Shown: piece after piece, positions 25,021-34,070 of the stretch
How positions within the stretch are numbered: position 1 is the first letter of the stretch
How the letters are laid out: each line of letters opens with the position of its first letter
DNA from: an uncultured Bacteroidota bacterium
GTDB taxonomy: Bacteria > Bacteroidota > Bacteroidia > Flavobacteriales > Flavobacteriaceae
Direction: 5' to 3'
Assembly: GCA_937136025.1 (NCBI GenBank)
Contig: CAKZOC010000133.1
Span: 1 to 41,929 of the forward strand
Length of the DNA stretch: 41,929 nucleotides
Notes under the pieces: model-generated
Databases searched by the model: none
What the model was told of the DNA's origin: nothing
What the model saw: only the letters and a program-made list of their open reading frames with translations
Position numbers and translations under genes: made by a program

Positions 25021-25734
25021 TTACATCTTTAGGTAGAAGTCCTTGGTCAGAGCCTTGTACTCCGGGGTATACTGGTGGCGCTCCCATTCAATGGTCAGGG
25101 TGTTCTGCTTGTATGGCCCTTCTTCCCGGGAGAGTTCGAGCAGGCTTCGTTTGACAGATGCGTTCGGATTTCCTTTGACATGGGTAATACGGGAAGGAAA
25201 GAGACCCAGGGACTCCGCTTCCTGCAAAAACGCAACTTCAGCGGTATAAGGAAGGATCAGGGCAAAGCGGCCATCTGGAGCCAGAAGATGGTGGACTCCG
25301 TGCAGCAGCTCGTCGAAGGGCAATGCTGCCAGCTGGCGGGCCCGGTCCCGGGCCGGATCTCCACCACCCACCTGCGATTCAAAATAGGGTGGATTACTGA
25401 CAATCAGGTCATAGGAGTCTTCGATTTCCTCAGCAAATTCTGCGAACCCTGCATGGTAGCAAAAAAGGCGATCCCCCCAGGGACTGGCCTCGAAGTTTTC
25501 GACACATTCCTCAAAAGCGGCCCCTTCTGCCTCAACCGCATCTATGGTTTCGGCCTCTGAACGCTGGGCCAGCATCAGGGCGATAAGCCCCGTTCCGGCA
25601 CCTATATCCAGGATGGTATCCGGACGGTGGGACAGAGAAGTCCAGGCCCCCAGAAGTACCCCATCTGTACCCACCTTCATAGCTGACCGCTCCTGACGGA
25701 TGCGAAACTCCTTAAATTGAAAATCCGGGTTCAT
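25021..25734 (-). CDS. tRNA1(Val) (adenine-N6)-methyltransferase (TrmN6/YfiC-like)
   Basis: This 237-residue SAM-dependent methyltransferase begins FKEFRIRQERSAMKVGTDGVLLGAW, the TrmN6 hallmark, followed by the SAM motif DIGAGTGLIAL (about 42-52) and the N6-adenine methyltransferase motif NPPYF (about 112). The family methylates A37 of tRNA-Val in E. coli; the target in this phylum is inferred. It follows rimM by 41 bases on the same strand and probably belongs to the rpsP-rimM transcript. Confidence 0.88.
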   Translation of the reverse strand: MNPDFQFKEFRIRQERSAMKVGTDGVLLGAWTSLSHRPDTILDIGAGTGLIALMLAQRSEAETIDAVEAEGAAFEECVENFEASPWGDRLFCYHAGFAEFAEEIEDSYDLIVSNPPYFESQVGGGDPARDRARQLAALPFDELLHGVHHLLAPDGRFALILPYTAEVAFLQEAESLGLFPSRITHVKGNPNASVKRSLLELSREEGPYKQNTLTIEWERHQYTPEYKALTKDFYLKM

Positions 25735-25775
25735 AAGCCGCCACGGTTTGGATTGCGCTTTACAAAAGACAAGCT

Positions 25776-26309
25776 TCAGGATTCCCCCAGATACAGGTCG
25801 ATCAGTCCCTCAGGCGTGCGGATATGAATGCTGCGTTTGGGGCGATCCACCTGTAGGATAAAGTCATCGCTGACCGGGATCAGCACTTCCTTTCCATCCT
25901 TATCTGCTATAAACAGGGGTTGGGCGGCCTGATCATTCACACCCCTGATCTCCCCTACATCGCCGTGTACTTCATCCACGAGTCGAAAGCCGATAACTTC
26001 GTGGTAGTAAAACCGGTTGCCTGTAAGCTTAGGCAGCAAAGCCAAAGGGAGGTAGAGGTCTGCACCCATGAGGTGATCGGCCGCAGCTTCGGTAGTGACC
26101 TCCTCCAATGCGAGGCGGAGCAGGTTGGTTTTATGCAATTGACTTCTCCGAATAAAAAAAGGAATCAGATTGTTTCCGAGGGAAACAAAAACTGATTCCA
26201 GTCCTTCGTATTGTCCGGGGTCATCTGAATCTAACTTGACCAGTAAATCCCCCTTGAATCCGTGTTTGGAGACGATCTTACCTAAGTAAAAGCAGTCGTC
26301 CTTATGCAT
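25776..26309 (-). CDS. rimM: Ribosome maturation factor RimM
   Basis: This 177-residue protein starts FYLGKIVSKHGFKGDLLVKLD, the RimM N-terminal beta-barrel, and has a PRC-barrel domain (about 98-175) with YYHEVIGFRLVD and DGKEVLIPVSDDFI. RimM binds ribosomal protein S19 and is needed for 30S head maturation and 16S processing. It lies 9 bases after rpsP, the standard order. Confidence 0.95.
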   Translation of the reverse strand: MHKDDCFYLGKIVSKHGFKGDLLVKLDSDDPGQYEGLESVFVSLGNNLIPFFIRRSQLHKTNLLRLALEEVTTEAAADHLMGADLYLPLALLPKLTGNRFYYHEVIGFRLVDEVHGDVGEIRGVNDQAAQPLFIADKDGKEVLIPVSDDFILQVDRPKRSIHIRTPEGLIDLYLGES

Positions 26310-26318
26310 TTCGGGCTT

Positions 26319-27086
26319 TTATTTCTTGTCGGCCTCGTCTGCCTCAGCAGCTTTCTCCTCAGTCGCTTCTGCTGCCTTTTCTTCGACAACTTCAGCGGCA
26401 GCTTCAGGAGCTTTCTCCTCAGCAGCTTCCGGTGCTTTTTCTTCGACAACTTCAGCAGCAGCTTCAGGAGCTTTCTCCTCAACAGCTTCCGGTGCTTTCT
26501 CTTCAGCCACCTCAGCGGAAGCTTCAGGAGCTGTCTCAGCCGGAGCTTCTTCTGCAGGGGCATCAGCAGCAGCCTCAGGCGCTTCTTCGGCAGGAGGTGC
26601 TGCAGCAGCGGCGGCTTCAGCAGCCTCAGCAGCTTCAGCATCGGCAGCCGCCTTAGCGCGCTTCTCGTTTGCTTCTTTTTCTGCTTCCAGCGCTTTGGCA
26701 CGTGCCTCGGCTTTTTCCTTTTCCAGTCCCTGAGATTTGTCGGCTACTTTCTGAGCCTTCTCATCCATCCAGGCCTGGAACTTGGCTTCAGCCTGTTCTT
26801 CAGTAAGAGCCCCTTTGCGAACACCCCCTTTAAGGTGATGCTTCATCAGCACTCCTTTATAAGATAATATCCGACGGGCAGTTTCTGTAGGTTGTGCTCC
26901 ATTGTCTAGCCAGGTTACTGACGCATCCACGTTCAGGTCAATCAAGGCTGGATTTGTGTTGGGATTGTACGTGCCGAGTTTTTCGAGGTAACGGCCATCT
27001 CTTTTCGAACGGCCATCTGCGGCAACGATCCAATAAAAAGGTTTTCCTTTTTTACCGTGTCTTTGTAATCTGATTTTTACGGGCAT
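26319..27086 (-). CDS. rpsP: 30S ribosomal protein S16 with a long Ala/Glu-rich repeat tail
   Basis: Residues 1-82 are a normal S16 ([32 protein letters not shown]). A flavobacterial extension with [11 protein letters not shown] follows (about 83-120), then a charged helix (about 121-150), an Ala-Pro-Glu linker, and a tail of three 20-residue repeats (191-250, consensus [20 protein letters not shown]). With 255 residues it is about three times the length of E. coli S16. The tail is strongly acidic and probably extended or helical outside the ribosome core. rimM follows after 9 bases. Confidence 0.95.
   Translation of the reverse strand: MPVKIRLQRHGKKGKPFYWIVAADGRSKRDGRYLEKLGTYNPNTNPALIDLNVDASVTWLDNGAQPTETARRILSYKGVLMKHHLKGGVRKGALTEEQAEAKFQAWMDEKAQKVADKSQGLEKEKAEARAKALEAEKEANEKRAKAAADAEAAEAAEAAAAAAPPAEEAPEAAADAPAEEAPAETAPEASAEVAEEKAPEAVEEKAPEAAAEVVEEKAPEAAEEKAPEAAAEVVEEKAAEATEEKAAEADEADKK
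26337..26516 (-). repeat. Three tandem 60-bp units in rpsP
   Basis: Units at 26457-26516, 26397-26456 and 26337-26396 encode the 20-residue repeats 191-210, 211-230 and 231-250 of S16. Each unit is itself built of two half-repeats around EEKAPEA. The first two units are nearly identical in DNA; the third has diverged (EEKAAEA). Unit length is a multiple of three, so copy-number change would keep the frame. Confidence 0.85.
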
Positions 27087-27182
27087 ATCACATTAATTTG
27101 TAGGGTTCCCGACCCCGGTTATTAATTCTTTAATTACAGTATTCTAACTGTTTTAACCCCATACAAAGGGCTTAAGCGGGTG

Positions 27183-27190
27183 CAAATATA
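27183..27190 (-). promoter_or_regulatory. -7 box of the rpsP operon
   Basis: On the minus strand TATATTTG (27190 to 27183) is a perfect TAnnTTTG box about 97 bases before the rpsP start, giving a leader of roughly 90 bases. No clear TTTG -33 box at N19. No structured leader was recognised. Confidence 0.5.
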
Positions 27191-27381
27191 CGCTTCTTTC
27201 CCAATTGTTTCCACGTATTTTTAAAATTTTACACCGGTTTTGACCCCTTTTCCCGCCCGAAAGTGTTAAATCTATGTAAAACCGAAGTATATATTTGACT
27301 TTCAGCATTTTATCTTTTATACTATAGAAGCAGTTACTGAAAGACAGTATGCTACTTTTAATTAAAAATGACGAAAGATTA

Positions 27382-27862
27382 ATGAAGTACACAGAAAACA
27401 TTTCCAATCGCTTGAACGATTTATTAGAAAAAACCTATGATGCCGAGAAAGGCTACAAACTAGCCGCAGACGAGGCGAAAGCGCCTTATGTCAAGGACTT
27501 TTTAAAAGACAAAGAAAAACAACGTCTTAAAAGACAAAGAAAAACAACGTCGCGCCTTTGGCTTCGAATTGAAATCTGAAATTATGGAATTCGGTGAACT
27601 CCCCGAAAAAGGCGGTAGCCTCAAAGGAGACCTGCACCGGGTTTGGATGAAATTAAAGCCCCTTATGAGCTCAGAGAAGACAGAGCGAATTTTAGAAGAA
27701 GTGGAACGGGGCGAAAAAGCCAGCCTCGAGGAGTATAACGATATCCTCAAAAACTCAGAGATGCGGTTGCCCCCCTCTACGGAGCGGCTGCTCATTCGGC
27801 AGCGGGATGCCATTCAGGCGGCGCTGAACACCTCCCGAATGTATGAAGAATTGCTCTCCTGA
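27382..27862 (+). pseudogene. PA2169/DUF2383 four-helix protein gene, frameshifted by a tandem duplication
   Basis: The frame from ATG 27382 encodes MKYTENISNRLNDLLEKTYD and continues as a DUF2383 (PA2169-family, ferritin-like helical) protein up to FLKDKEKQR. A perfect 25-bp tandem duplication (27502-27551) then shifts it, and it stops near 27579. The rest of the protein (RAFGFELKSEIMEFGELPEKGG to SRMYEELLS, 27552-27862) lies in another frame. Removing one repeat copy restores a single frame of about 151 codons, a normal length for the family. The start at 27382 is preferred because an upstream ATG (27349) overlaps a TACTTTTA -7 box (27353-27360). The family is of unknown stress-related role. 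It may be a pseudogene, a phase-variable gene or an assembly error. Confidence 0.85.
27502..27551 (+). repeat. Perfect 25-bp tandem duplication
   Basis: Two identical copies (27502-27526 and 27527-27551) of a unit beginning TTAAAAGACAAAG and ending CAACGTC stand head to tail. Since 25 is not a multiple of three, the second copy breaks the DUF2383 frame. Confidence 0.97.
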
Positions 27863-27882
27863 TCATCAGGCAAGACATGATT

Positions 27883-27913
27883 AAAAACCCGTCCTTCCCG
27901 GACGGGTTTTTTT
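27883..27913 (+). terminator. Intrinsic terminator after the DUF2383 gene
   Basis: Stem AAAAACCCGTCC (27883-27894) pairs with GGACGGGTTTTT (27900-27911) around loop TTCCC and runs into T residues. It separates this gene from dnaE. Confidence 0.9.
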
Positions 27914-27998
27914 ATCGGTTAATAACTCCTAAAAACTACCTTTCCATAGCCGGGTGCATTTCTATATTTTTATCCTCCCGAAATTCTGAAAACCGCCC

Positions 27999-30900
27999 AT
28001 GTACCTCATTTTTGATACGGAAACCACAGGCCTCCCCAAACGGTGGAATGCCCCCATCAGCGATACCGATAACTGGCCGCGTTGTGTACAGATCGCATGG
28101 CAGTTACACGATGATACGGGAAAGCTTTTAGAGCACTACGATGCCCTGGTGCAGCCCGAGGGCTTTAACATCCCCTACGACGCGGAGCAAATCCATGGGA
28201 TTTCCACCGCCCTGGCCGCAGCGCAGGGCAAACCCCTGAGGGAAGTTTTAGAAGACTTCGAGGCTGTGTTGGCCAAAACACAATTTGTGGTAGGGCAAAA
28301 CGTCAGTTTTGACCTCAATGTCATGGGGGCTGAATTTTTCAGGATTTCCGGGGCCAACCCCCTGGAATCCCTCCCCGTACTCGATACCTGTACTGAAGAT
28401 ACGGCGGAGCTCTGCCAACTGCCCGGAGGGCGGGGCGGAAAATTTAAACTCCCCACCCTGACCGAGCTCCACGCCCACCTCTTCGGAGAGCCTTTTAAGG
28501 AAGCCCATAACGCGAGCGCAGATGTGGAAGCCACTGCCCGGTGTTTTCTGGAGCTGGTCCGAACAAAATCCTTTAGTGCAGAGGTCCTCGGCCAGGGTCC
28601 CGGGTACCTGCAGCGTTTTGAGCAGGCCAACCCGGAGGTCATTCCCCCCTTCGGCTTAAAGCATAAAAACCTAAAAAGAGCTTCTGAGGCGCTGGCCCGG
28701 AAAACAACCACGCCGGAAACGGGTTTGAGTCAGGCGGAAATAACAGAAAACGAAAAGACCCTGGAGGAGGTTCCTTTTGCGCACCTGCACAACCACTCCC
28801 AATTTTCCGTCCTGCAATCCACCATCCAGATTAAAGATCTGGTCGCTGCGGCCACCGAGGGCAATATGCCGGCTGTCGCCCTTACGGATCATGCCAATAT
28901 GATGGGTGCCTTTCATTTTGTGAAAGAGGTGAACGCCTATAACAAAAGTCTTGAAGAGCTGTCCGATGGCGTCCAGAAAGAGCCGCTAATCCCGATCCTG
29001 GGGTGCGAATTTTTTGTCTGCGAAGACCGGCACAACAAATCTGTAAAGGACTACGGCTACCAGATTGTGATGCTCGCCAAGAATAAAAAGGGGTATCACA
29101 ACCTGGCCAAAATGTCTTCCATCGCCTATACCGAAGGGTTCTACTACGTCCCGAGGATTGATCGTGAGGTGGTGCAACAATACAAAGACGACTTGATCGT
29201 CCTCACCGGAAACCTCTATGGGGAGGTGCCTTCGAAAATCCTGAACCAGGGTGAGAAACAGGCCGAAGAGGCCCTGCTCTGGTGGAAGGCAGAATTTGGG
29301 GAGGATCTCTATGTAGAGCTGATGCGGCACGGGCAGGAAGATGAAGACCGGGCAAATACCACCCTGGTACATCTGGCGCGCAAGCACAACGTCTCCCTGG
29401 TAGCGTCGAACAACACCTACTACCGTGACAAAAAGGATGCAGAGGCCCACGATATTTTGCTTTGCGTCAAAGAAGGTGAAAAACAGGCGACCCCTGTCGG
29501 CAGGGGCCGGGGCTATCGCTTTGGGCTCCCGAATCAGGAGTACTACTTTAAGTCTCAGGAGGAGATGAAGGAACTTTTCCGGGACCTGCCGGAGAGCATT
29601 GTTTCCATTCAGGAGATCATTGACAAAGTAACTCCCTTCGAGCTCGCCCGGGACGTCCTGCTCCCAAAATTCGAAATCCCTGCCGAATTCCAGGTCGCTG
29701 AAGACCTGGCTGATGGAGGGAAACGGGGTGAAAATGCCTATCTGAGGCATATCACTTTTGAGGGGGCGGAGAAGCGCTATGGCGAGATCGACCCCGCCCT
29801 GCAGGAACGCCTGGATTTTGAACTGAAGACCATTGAAAACTCAGGGTATCCCGGGTATTTCCTTATCGTAGAAGACTTTATTCGGGAAGCCCGGAATATG
29901 GGAGTTTCCGTAGGGCCTGGCCGGGGTTCGGCCGCAGGATCCGTAGTGGCGTATTGCCTGGGCATCACCAACATTGATCCCTTAAAATACGACTTGCTTT
30001 TTGAGCGGTTCCTAAACCCGGATCGGGTCTCCATGCCCGATATCGACATCGACTTTGACGACGAAGGGCGCTCCCGTGTGATGGATTATGTCATCGATAA
30101 ATACGGCTCCAGTCAGGTCGCCCAAATTATCACCTACGGCACCATGGCGGCCAAGTCTTCCATCCGCGATACGGCACGGGTACTGGATCTGCCCCTGGGA
30201 GATGCCGACCGCATTGCCAAGCTGATCCCGAACATGGCCAAATTCGGGAAAATCTTTGGGAAAGAGGCCGCAGAGCTCAAGAAGAAGTTCCGGGCCGATG
30301 AATACGAAAAGGTCAATGAACTGCTCGGCATCTCGGAAGGGGACGATTTGGAAGCCCGGACGGTCAATATGGCCCGGGTGCTGGAAGGTTCCCTGAGAAA
30401 TACAGGGATTCACGCCTGCGGGGTCATTATCACCCCGGATGACATTACCAATTTTGTACCGGTGGCCACGGCCAAGGATTCGGATCTGTACGTCACCCAG
30501 TTTGACAATTCTGTAGTAGAGAGCGCCGGCCTGCTGAAAATGGATTTTCTCGGGCTCAAGACCCTCACCCTTATAAAAGATACGGTAAAGATCGTAAAGG
30601 CGCGACAGGGTATTGAACTGGTGCCCGATGACTTTCCCCTGGATGACACCGAAACCTATGAACTCTTTCAAAGAGGAGAGACTATCGGGATTTTCCAATA
30701 CGAATCCCCCGGGATGCAGAAGTACCTCAAGGAGCTCAAACCCACAGTGTTTGATGACCTCATCGCCATGAATGCCCTTTACCGCCCGGGGCCCATGGAG
30801 TACATCCCCAGCTTTATTGCCCGCAAGCACGGAGAGGAAGAAATTTCCTACGACCTGCCTGAAATGGAGGAGTACCTCAGGGAAACGTACGGGATCACGG

Positions 30901-32360
30901 TCTATCAGGAGCAGGTGATGCTGCTGTCCCAGAAACTGGCAGGCTTTAGTAAAGGTGAGGCAGACGTGCTGCGGAAGGCCATGGGAAAAAAGATATTTGC
31001 CCTGCTACAGAAATTAAAGCCACAGTTCCTGGATGGTGGAGAAGAAAGGGGCCACCCCAGGGAGGTACTGGAGAAAATCTGGAAAGATTGGGAAGCCTTC
31101 GCCTCCTATGCCTTTAACAAAAGCCATTCCACCTGTTATGCCTATATCGCCTATCAGACCGCCTATCTGAAGGCGCACTACCCTGCCGAATACATGGCTG
31201 CAGTGCTGTCCAATAATATGAGTGACATCAAGCAGGTGACTTTCTTTATGGAGGAATGCCGGCGGATGGGCCTGGATGTGCTGGGCCCTGATGTGAATGA
31301 GTCCTTTTACAAATTTGCCGTAAACAAAGAAAATCAGATTCGCTTTGGCATGGGTGCCATTAAGGGGGTGGGACGTTCAGCGGTGGAGACCATCGTGGAG
31401 AACCGTAAAAAAGACGGGGCCTATCACTCCGTTTTTGACCTGACCAAACGTCTGGACCTCAGGGCAGCGAACAAAAAAGCCTTTGAAAATCTGGTTTTGG
31501 CGGGCGGGTTTGACTCTTTGGGGAATGCGCACCGGGCCCAGTATTTCGCTGCCGGGAATGACGGCATCACATTTCTGGAAAAGGTCATCCGCTACGGAGC
31601 CAAATACCAGGAGAGTGAAAACTCGGCCCAGGTCAGCCTTTTCGGAGGAGCCAGCGAGGTGCAAATTGAAGAGCCCGAGATCCCACCCTGTGAATCCTGG
31701 GGCACGCTGGAGACCTTAAAACGAGAGAAAGAAGTGGTGGGCATCTATATCTCCGGGCATCCGTTGGACGATTTTAAAACAGAAATCAAGTCGTTCTGCA
31801 ATGCGGAAATCAGCGCGTTTCAAAATGTGGAACCCTTCGTCAACCGGGAATTGTCCGTGGCTGGAATCATCACCGATGTACAGCACCGTATTTCCCGAAA
31901 CGGGAAAGGATGGGCCTCCTTTACCCTGGAGGATTATTCAGATAGTTTTGAATTCCGGATTTTCGGGGAGGAATATTTGAAGTTCCGCCACTTTCTGACC
32001 ATCAATGCCTTTTTATACCTGAAGATTTTTGTACGGGAAGGCTGGGTGAATCGGGATACCGGTAAAAAAGGAGACCCGAGGCTGCAATTTAACCAGTGTA
32101 TGATGCTGCAGGACGTCATGGAGTCTTTTGCCAAAAAACTGACCATTCAGCTCGATATAGAACAGCTGCACGAGAAACGGATCCGGCAATTACAGGATAC
32201 CCTGGGATCTTTTAAAGGAAAACACCCGCTGAACTTTGTCGTCTATCAGATGGAGGATGAAATCAAGGTCAACCTGAGCAGCCGCAAGCAGAAAGTACAG
32301 ATCAGCACCGAACTGCTGCACCAGCTCTCGGAGCAGGAAATTCATTTCAAACTCAATTAG
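27999..32360 (+). CDS. dnaE: DNA polymerase III alpha subunit with N-terminal DnaQ-type exonuclease
   Basis: The protein has 1453 residues. Residues 1-190 form a DEDDh proofreading exonuclease: FDTETTG (6-11), QNVSFDLNVM and HNASADVEAT. A linker leads to the PHP domain at about 260 (HLHNHSQFSVLQS), where the usual Asp-Gly after the first histidines is Gln-Ser, so it is probably impaired. The polymerase palm has GPGRGSAAGS and PDIDIDFD (680-687); then fingers, a helix-hairpin-helix region (GMGAIKGVGRSAVETIV) and an OB domain (LSVAGIITDVQHR). Polymerase and proofreading are thus in one chain, as in some Bacteroidetes. It is the replicative polymerase. No partner gene is adjacent. Confidence 0.95.
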   Translation: MYLIFDTETTGLPKRWNAPISDTDNWPRCVQIAWQLHDDTGKLLEHYDALVQPEGFNIPYDAEQIHGISTALAAAQGKPLREVLEDFEAVLAKTQFVVGQNVSFDLNVMGAEFFRISGANPLESLPVLDTCTEDTAELCQLPGGRGGKFKLPTLTELHAHLFGEPFKEAHNASADVEATARCFLELVRTKSFSAEVLGQGPGYLQRFEQANPEVIPPFGLKHKNLKRASEALARKTTTPETGLSQAEITENEKTLEEVPFAHLHNHSQFSVLQSTIQIKDLVAAATEGNMPAVALTDHANMMGAFHFVKEVNAYNKSLEELSDGVQKEPLIPILGCEFFVCEDRHNKSVKDYGYQIVMLAKNKKGYHNLAKMSSIAYTEGFYYVPRIDREVVQQYKDDLIVLTGNLYGEVPSKILNQGEKQAEEALLWWKAEFGEDLYVELMRHGQEDEDRANTTLVHLARKHNVSLVASNNTYYRDKKDAEAHDILLCVKEGEKQATPVGRGRGYRFGLPNQEYYFKSQEEMKELFRDLPESIVSIQEIIDKVTPFELARDVLLPKFEIPAEFQVAEDLADGGKRGENAYLRHITFEGAEKRYGEIDPALQERLDFELKTIENSGYPGYFLIVEDFIREARNMGVSVGPGRGSAAGSVVAYCLGITNIDPLKYDLLFERFLNPDRVSMPDIDIDFDDEGRSRVMDYVIDKYGSSQVAQIITYGTMAAKSSIRDTARVLDLPLGDADRIAKLIPNMAKFGKIFGKEAAELKKKFRADEYEKVNELLGISEGDDLEARTVNMARVLEGSLRNTGIHACGVIITPDDITNFVPVATAKDSDLYVTQFDNSVVESAGLLKMDFLGLKTLTLIKDTVKIVKARQGIELVPDDFPLDDTETYELFQRGETIGIFQYESPGMQKYLKELKPTVFDDLIAMNALYRPGPMEYIPSFIARKHGEEEISYDLPEMEEYLRETYGITVYQEQVMLLSQKLAGFSKGEADVLRKAMGKKIFALLQKLKPQFLDGGEERGHPREVLEKIWKDWEAFASYAFNKSHSTCYAYIAYQTAYLKAHYPAEYMAAVLSNNMSDIKQVTFFMEECRRMGLDVLGPDVNESFYKFAVNKENQIRFGMGAIKGVGRSAVETIVENRKKDGAYHSVFDLTKRLDLRAANKKAFENLVLAGGFDSLGNAHRAQYFAAGNDGITFLEKVIRYGAKYQESENSAQVSLFGGASEVQIEEPEIPPCESWGTLETLKREKEVVGIYISGHPLDDFKTEIKSFCNAEISAFQNVEPFVNRELSVAGIITDVQHRISRNGKGWASFTLEDYSDSFEFRIFGEEYLKFRHFLTINAFLYLKIFVREGWVNRDTGKKGDPRLQFNQCMMLQDVMESFAKKLTIQLDIEQLHEKRIRQLQDTLGSFKGKHPLNFVVYQMEDEIKVNLSSRKQKVQISTELLHQLSEQEIHFKLN

Positions 32361-32469
32361 GTCAGGGTGGGGCAAACCCCTAGCGATAAAGGAGATAGTA
32401 TAAGCCTACTCAATGGGGGCATAACAAAAATGTATATCTGCCCTGTAAGGAAGCAGGTATAGAATTGAC

Positions 32470-32477
32470 TAAATTTG
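32470..32477 (+). promoter_or_regulatory. -7 box of trxA
   Basis: TAAATTTG is a perfect TAnnTTTG box 23 bases before the ATG at 32501. No TTTG lies at N19 upstream. It also shows that an open frame from TTG 32465 is not the real start. Confidence 0.5.
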
Positions 32478-32500
32478 CACAAATCAAAACTAAAACAATC

Positions 32501-32818
32501 ATGGCTTTAGAAATAACAGACGCTACTTTTGAAGAAGTAGTATTGAAAAGTGATAAACCGGTAGTGGTTGACTTCTGGGCAGCCTGGTGCGGTCCTTGCC
32601 GGATGGTAGGCCCGATCATCGAGGAGCTCAGCTCAGAGTACGACGGGAAAGCCGTTGTTGGAAAAGTAGATGTGGATGCGAACCAGCAGTTCGCTGCCAA
32701 ATTCGGAATTCGCAACATTCCCACTGTCCTGGTCTTTAAAGATGGAGAGATCGTAAACCGTCAGGTAGGCGTGAGTCCTAAGAAAGTATATGCAGATGCC
32801 ATCGACGCGGTGCTGTAA
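32501..32818 (+). CDS. trxA: Thioredoxin
   Basis: This 105-residue protein has the thioredoxin active site WCGPC in VVDFWAAWCGPCRMVGP, the buried aspartate in VVDFW and the cis-proline in IPTVLVF. It reduces disulfides in the cytoplasm. ATG 32501 gives MALEITDATFEE, the normal N-terminus. Monocistronic: own -7 box upstream and a terminator downstream. Confidence 0.96.
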   Translation: MALEITDATFEEVVLKSDKPVVVDFWAAWCGPCRMVGPIIEELSSEYDGKAVVGKVDVDANQQFAAKFGIRNIPTVLVFKDGEIVNRQVGVSPKKVYADAIDAVL

Positions 32819-32842
32819 ACAACGCTCTTAATGATAGAAAAG

Positions 32843-32867
32843 AACCCGGTTTTGATCCGGGTTTTTT
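32843..32867 (+). terminator. Intrinsic terminator after trxA
   Basis: AACCCGG (32843-32849) pairs with CCGGGTT (32857-32863) around a 7-base loop, followed by a T-run. Confidence 0.88.
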
Positions 32868-32926
32868 TATACCCGGCCCGCAGGGGAGTTTCGTATCTTT
32901 AACCCAAAGATTTTCAGCCCTACGCT

Positions 32927-33856
32927 ATGGATCTGCAGTCCGAACTCTACAAAGCCTCCCTTTTTGAAAACCTGCCCTTGCTGGTCAAACAAGTGGTGGA
33001 AGGGTACATCAGCGGGATTCATAAAAGCCCCTTTCACGGGTATTCAGCTGAATTTGCCGAGCATAAGATTTACAATACCGGGGAGAGCACCAAACACATC
33101 GACTGGAAACTCTTTGCCCGCACCGACAAGCTGTACACCAAAAAATACGAGGAGGAAACCAACTTGCGGTGCCACCTGATCCTGGATAGCTCCTCCTCCA
33201 TGTACTACCCCCCGGTGGAAAGGCCGGATCTGGACCATTTGAACAAAATCGGATTTGGCGTACTGGCCGCGGGCGCCCTGATGCAGCTGCTTAAAAAGCA
33301 ACGGGACTCCGCGGGGCTGAGCATCTTCTCGGACAGTTATCAGTTCTACGCCCCGGAAAAAGGAAGCGAACGGCACTACTATATGCTGATGCATGCCCTA
33401 AACGAAATCGCCGTACAACCGGCAGAAAACAAGGGCACAGAACTCTACACTTACCTGCACCTGATCGCCGAAAAACTCAAACGGCGGAGCCTTGTGGTCC
33501 TCTTTTCAGACCTGTTTCAAAACCAGGTGGACGACGAGCGGCTCTTTGAAGCCCTGAGACACCTGAAATACAACAAGCACGAGGTGTTGCTCTTCCACCT
33601 CACCGACAAACGCACCGAACTGGATTTCACCTTTGACAATACGCCGAGGCGCTTTACCGATGTGGAAACCGGACAGCATATAGACCTCTACCCGGAACGC
33701 ATTAAGGCCTCCTACCAAAAGGTCCTGGAGGAGTACCTGAAATCCATCAAACTCATCTGCGCCAAATACGATATCAAATACGTCCCGGTAGACATCGCCG
33801 ACCCGTTTACCCGGGTGATGAACACCTTTCTGGTGGAACGGCAGCGATTTGGATAA
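32927..33856 (+). CDS. DUF58 domain protein (von Willebrand A-like)
   Basis: This 309-residue cytoplasmic protein has the DUF58 core GESTKHIDWKLFARTDKLYTKKYEEE (about 52-77) followed by LILDSSSSMYY, a MIDAS-like DxSxS motif (near 86-90) of the von Willebrand A fold, and LVVLFSDLF further on. DUF58 proteins are usually encoded next to MoxR-type AAA ATPases and a vWA membrane protein; here none of them is adjacent, so the gene stands alone. Its function is not known. A TATCTTTA -7-like box lies at 32894-32901. Confidence 0.87.
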   Translation: MDLQSELYKASLFENLPLLVKQVVEGYISGIHKSPFHGYSAEFAEHKIYNTGESTKHIDWKLFARTDKLYTKKYEEETNLRCHLILDSSSSMYYPPVERPDLDHLNKIGFGVLAAGALMQLLKKQRDSAGLSIFSDSYQFYAPEKGSERHYYMLMHALNEIAVQPAENKGTELYTYLHLIAEKLKRRSLVVLFSDLFQNQVDDERLFEALRHLKYNKHEVLLFHLTDKRTELDFTFDNTPRRFTDVETGQHIDLYPERIKASYQKVLEEYLKSIKLICAKYDIKYVPVDIADPFTRVMNTFLVERQRFG

Positions 33857-33883
33857 AGAACCGTTTTAAATATGGGGTTTTTG

Positions 33884-33914
33884 TTTGCCGAATTCAAATA
33901 GTGGCTTATATTTG
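33884..33914 (+). promoter_or_regulatory. Consensus Bacteroidetes promoter of tRNA-Asp
   Basis: TTTG (33884-33887), exactly 19 bases, and TATATTTG (33907-33914) match the consensus of the major sigma factor in every fixed base. The predicted start is about 65-70 bases before the tRNA. A 6-bp hairpin ACGCAT/ATGCGT (33918-33935) begins at the expected transcript start. Confidence 0.75.
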
Positions 33915-33987
33915 CGCACGCATTTGACTATGCGTAGTAACAATTTCCGCAAACTAACTGTTGTTAGTACCTCAGGGTTGGAAAATT

Positions 33988-34061
33988 GGTCCGGTAGTTC
34001 AGTTGGTTAGAATACCTGCCTGTCACGCAGGGGGTCGCGGGTTCGAGTCCCGTCCGGACCG
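33988..34061 (+). tRNA. tRNA-Asp (anticodon GTC)
   Basis: The acceptor stem GGTCCGG (33988-33994) pairs with CCGGACC (34054-34060), with discriminator G34061. D-arm TTCAGTTGGTTAGAA, anticodon stem CTGCC-TGTCACG-type with loop carrying GTC, and T-arm GGGTTCGAGTCCC are all present. Length 74 without CCA, which is not encoded. Confidence 0.97.
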
Positions 34062-34070
34062 CAAATACGC

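Noticed and set aside
26304..26867. Plus-strand frames rich in Ser, Ala, Phe and Leu opposite rpsP
   Set aside because: They are the mirror of the Ala/Glu repeat tail of S16; skewed repeat DNA keeps all frames open.
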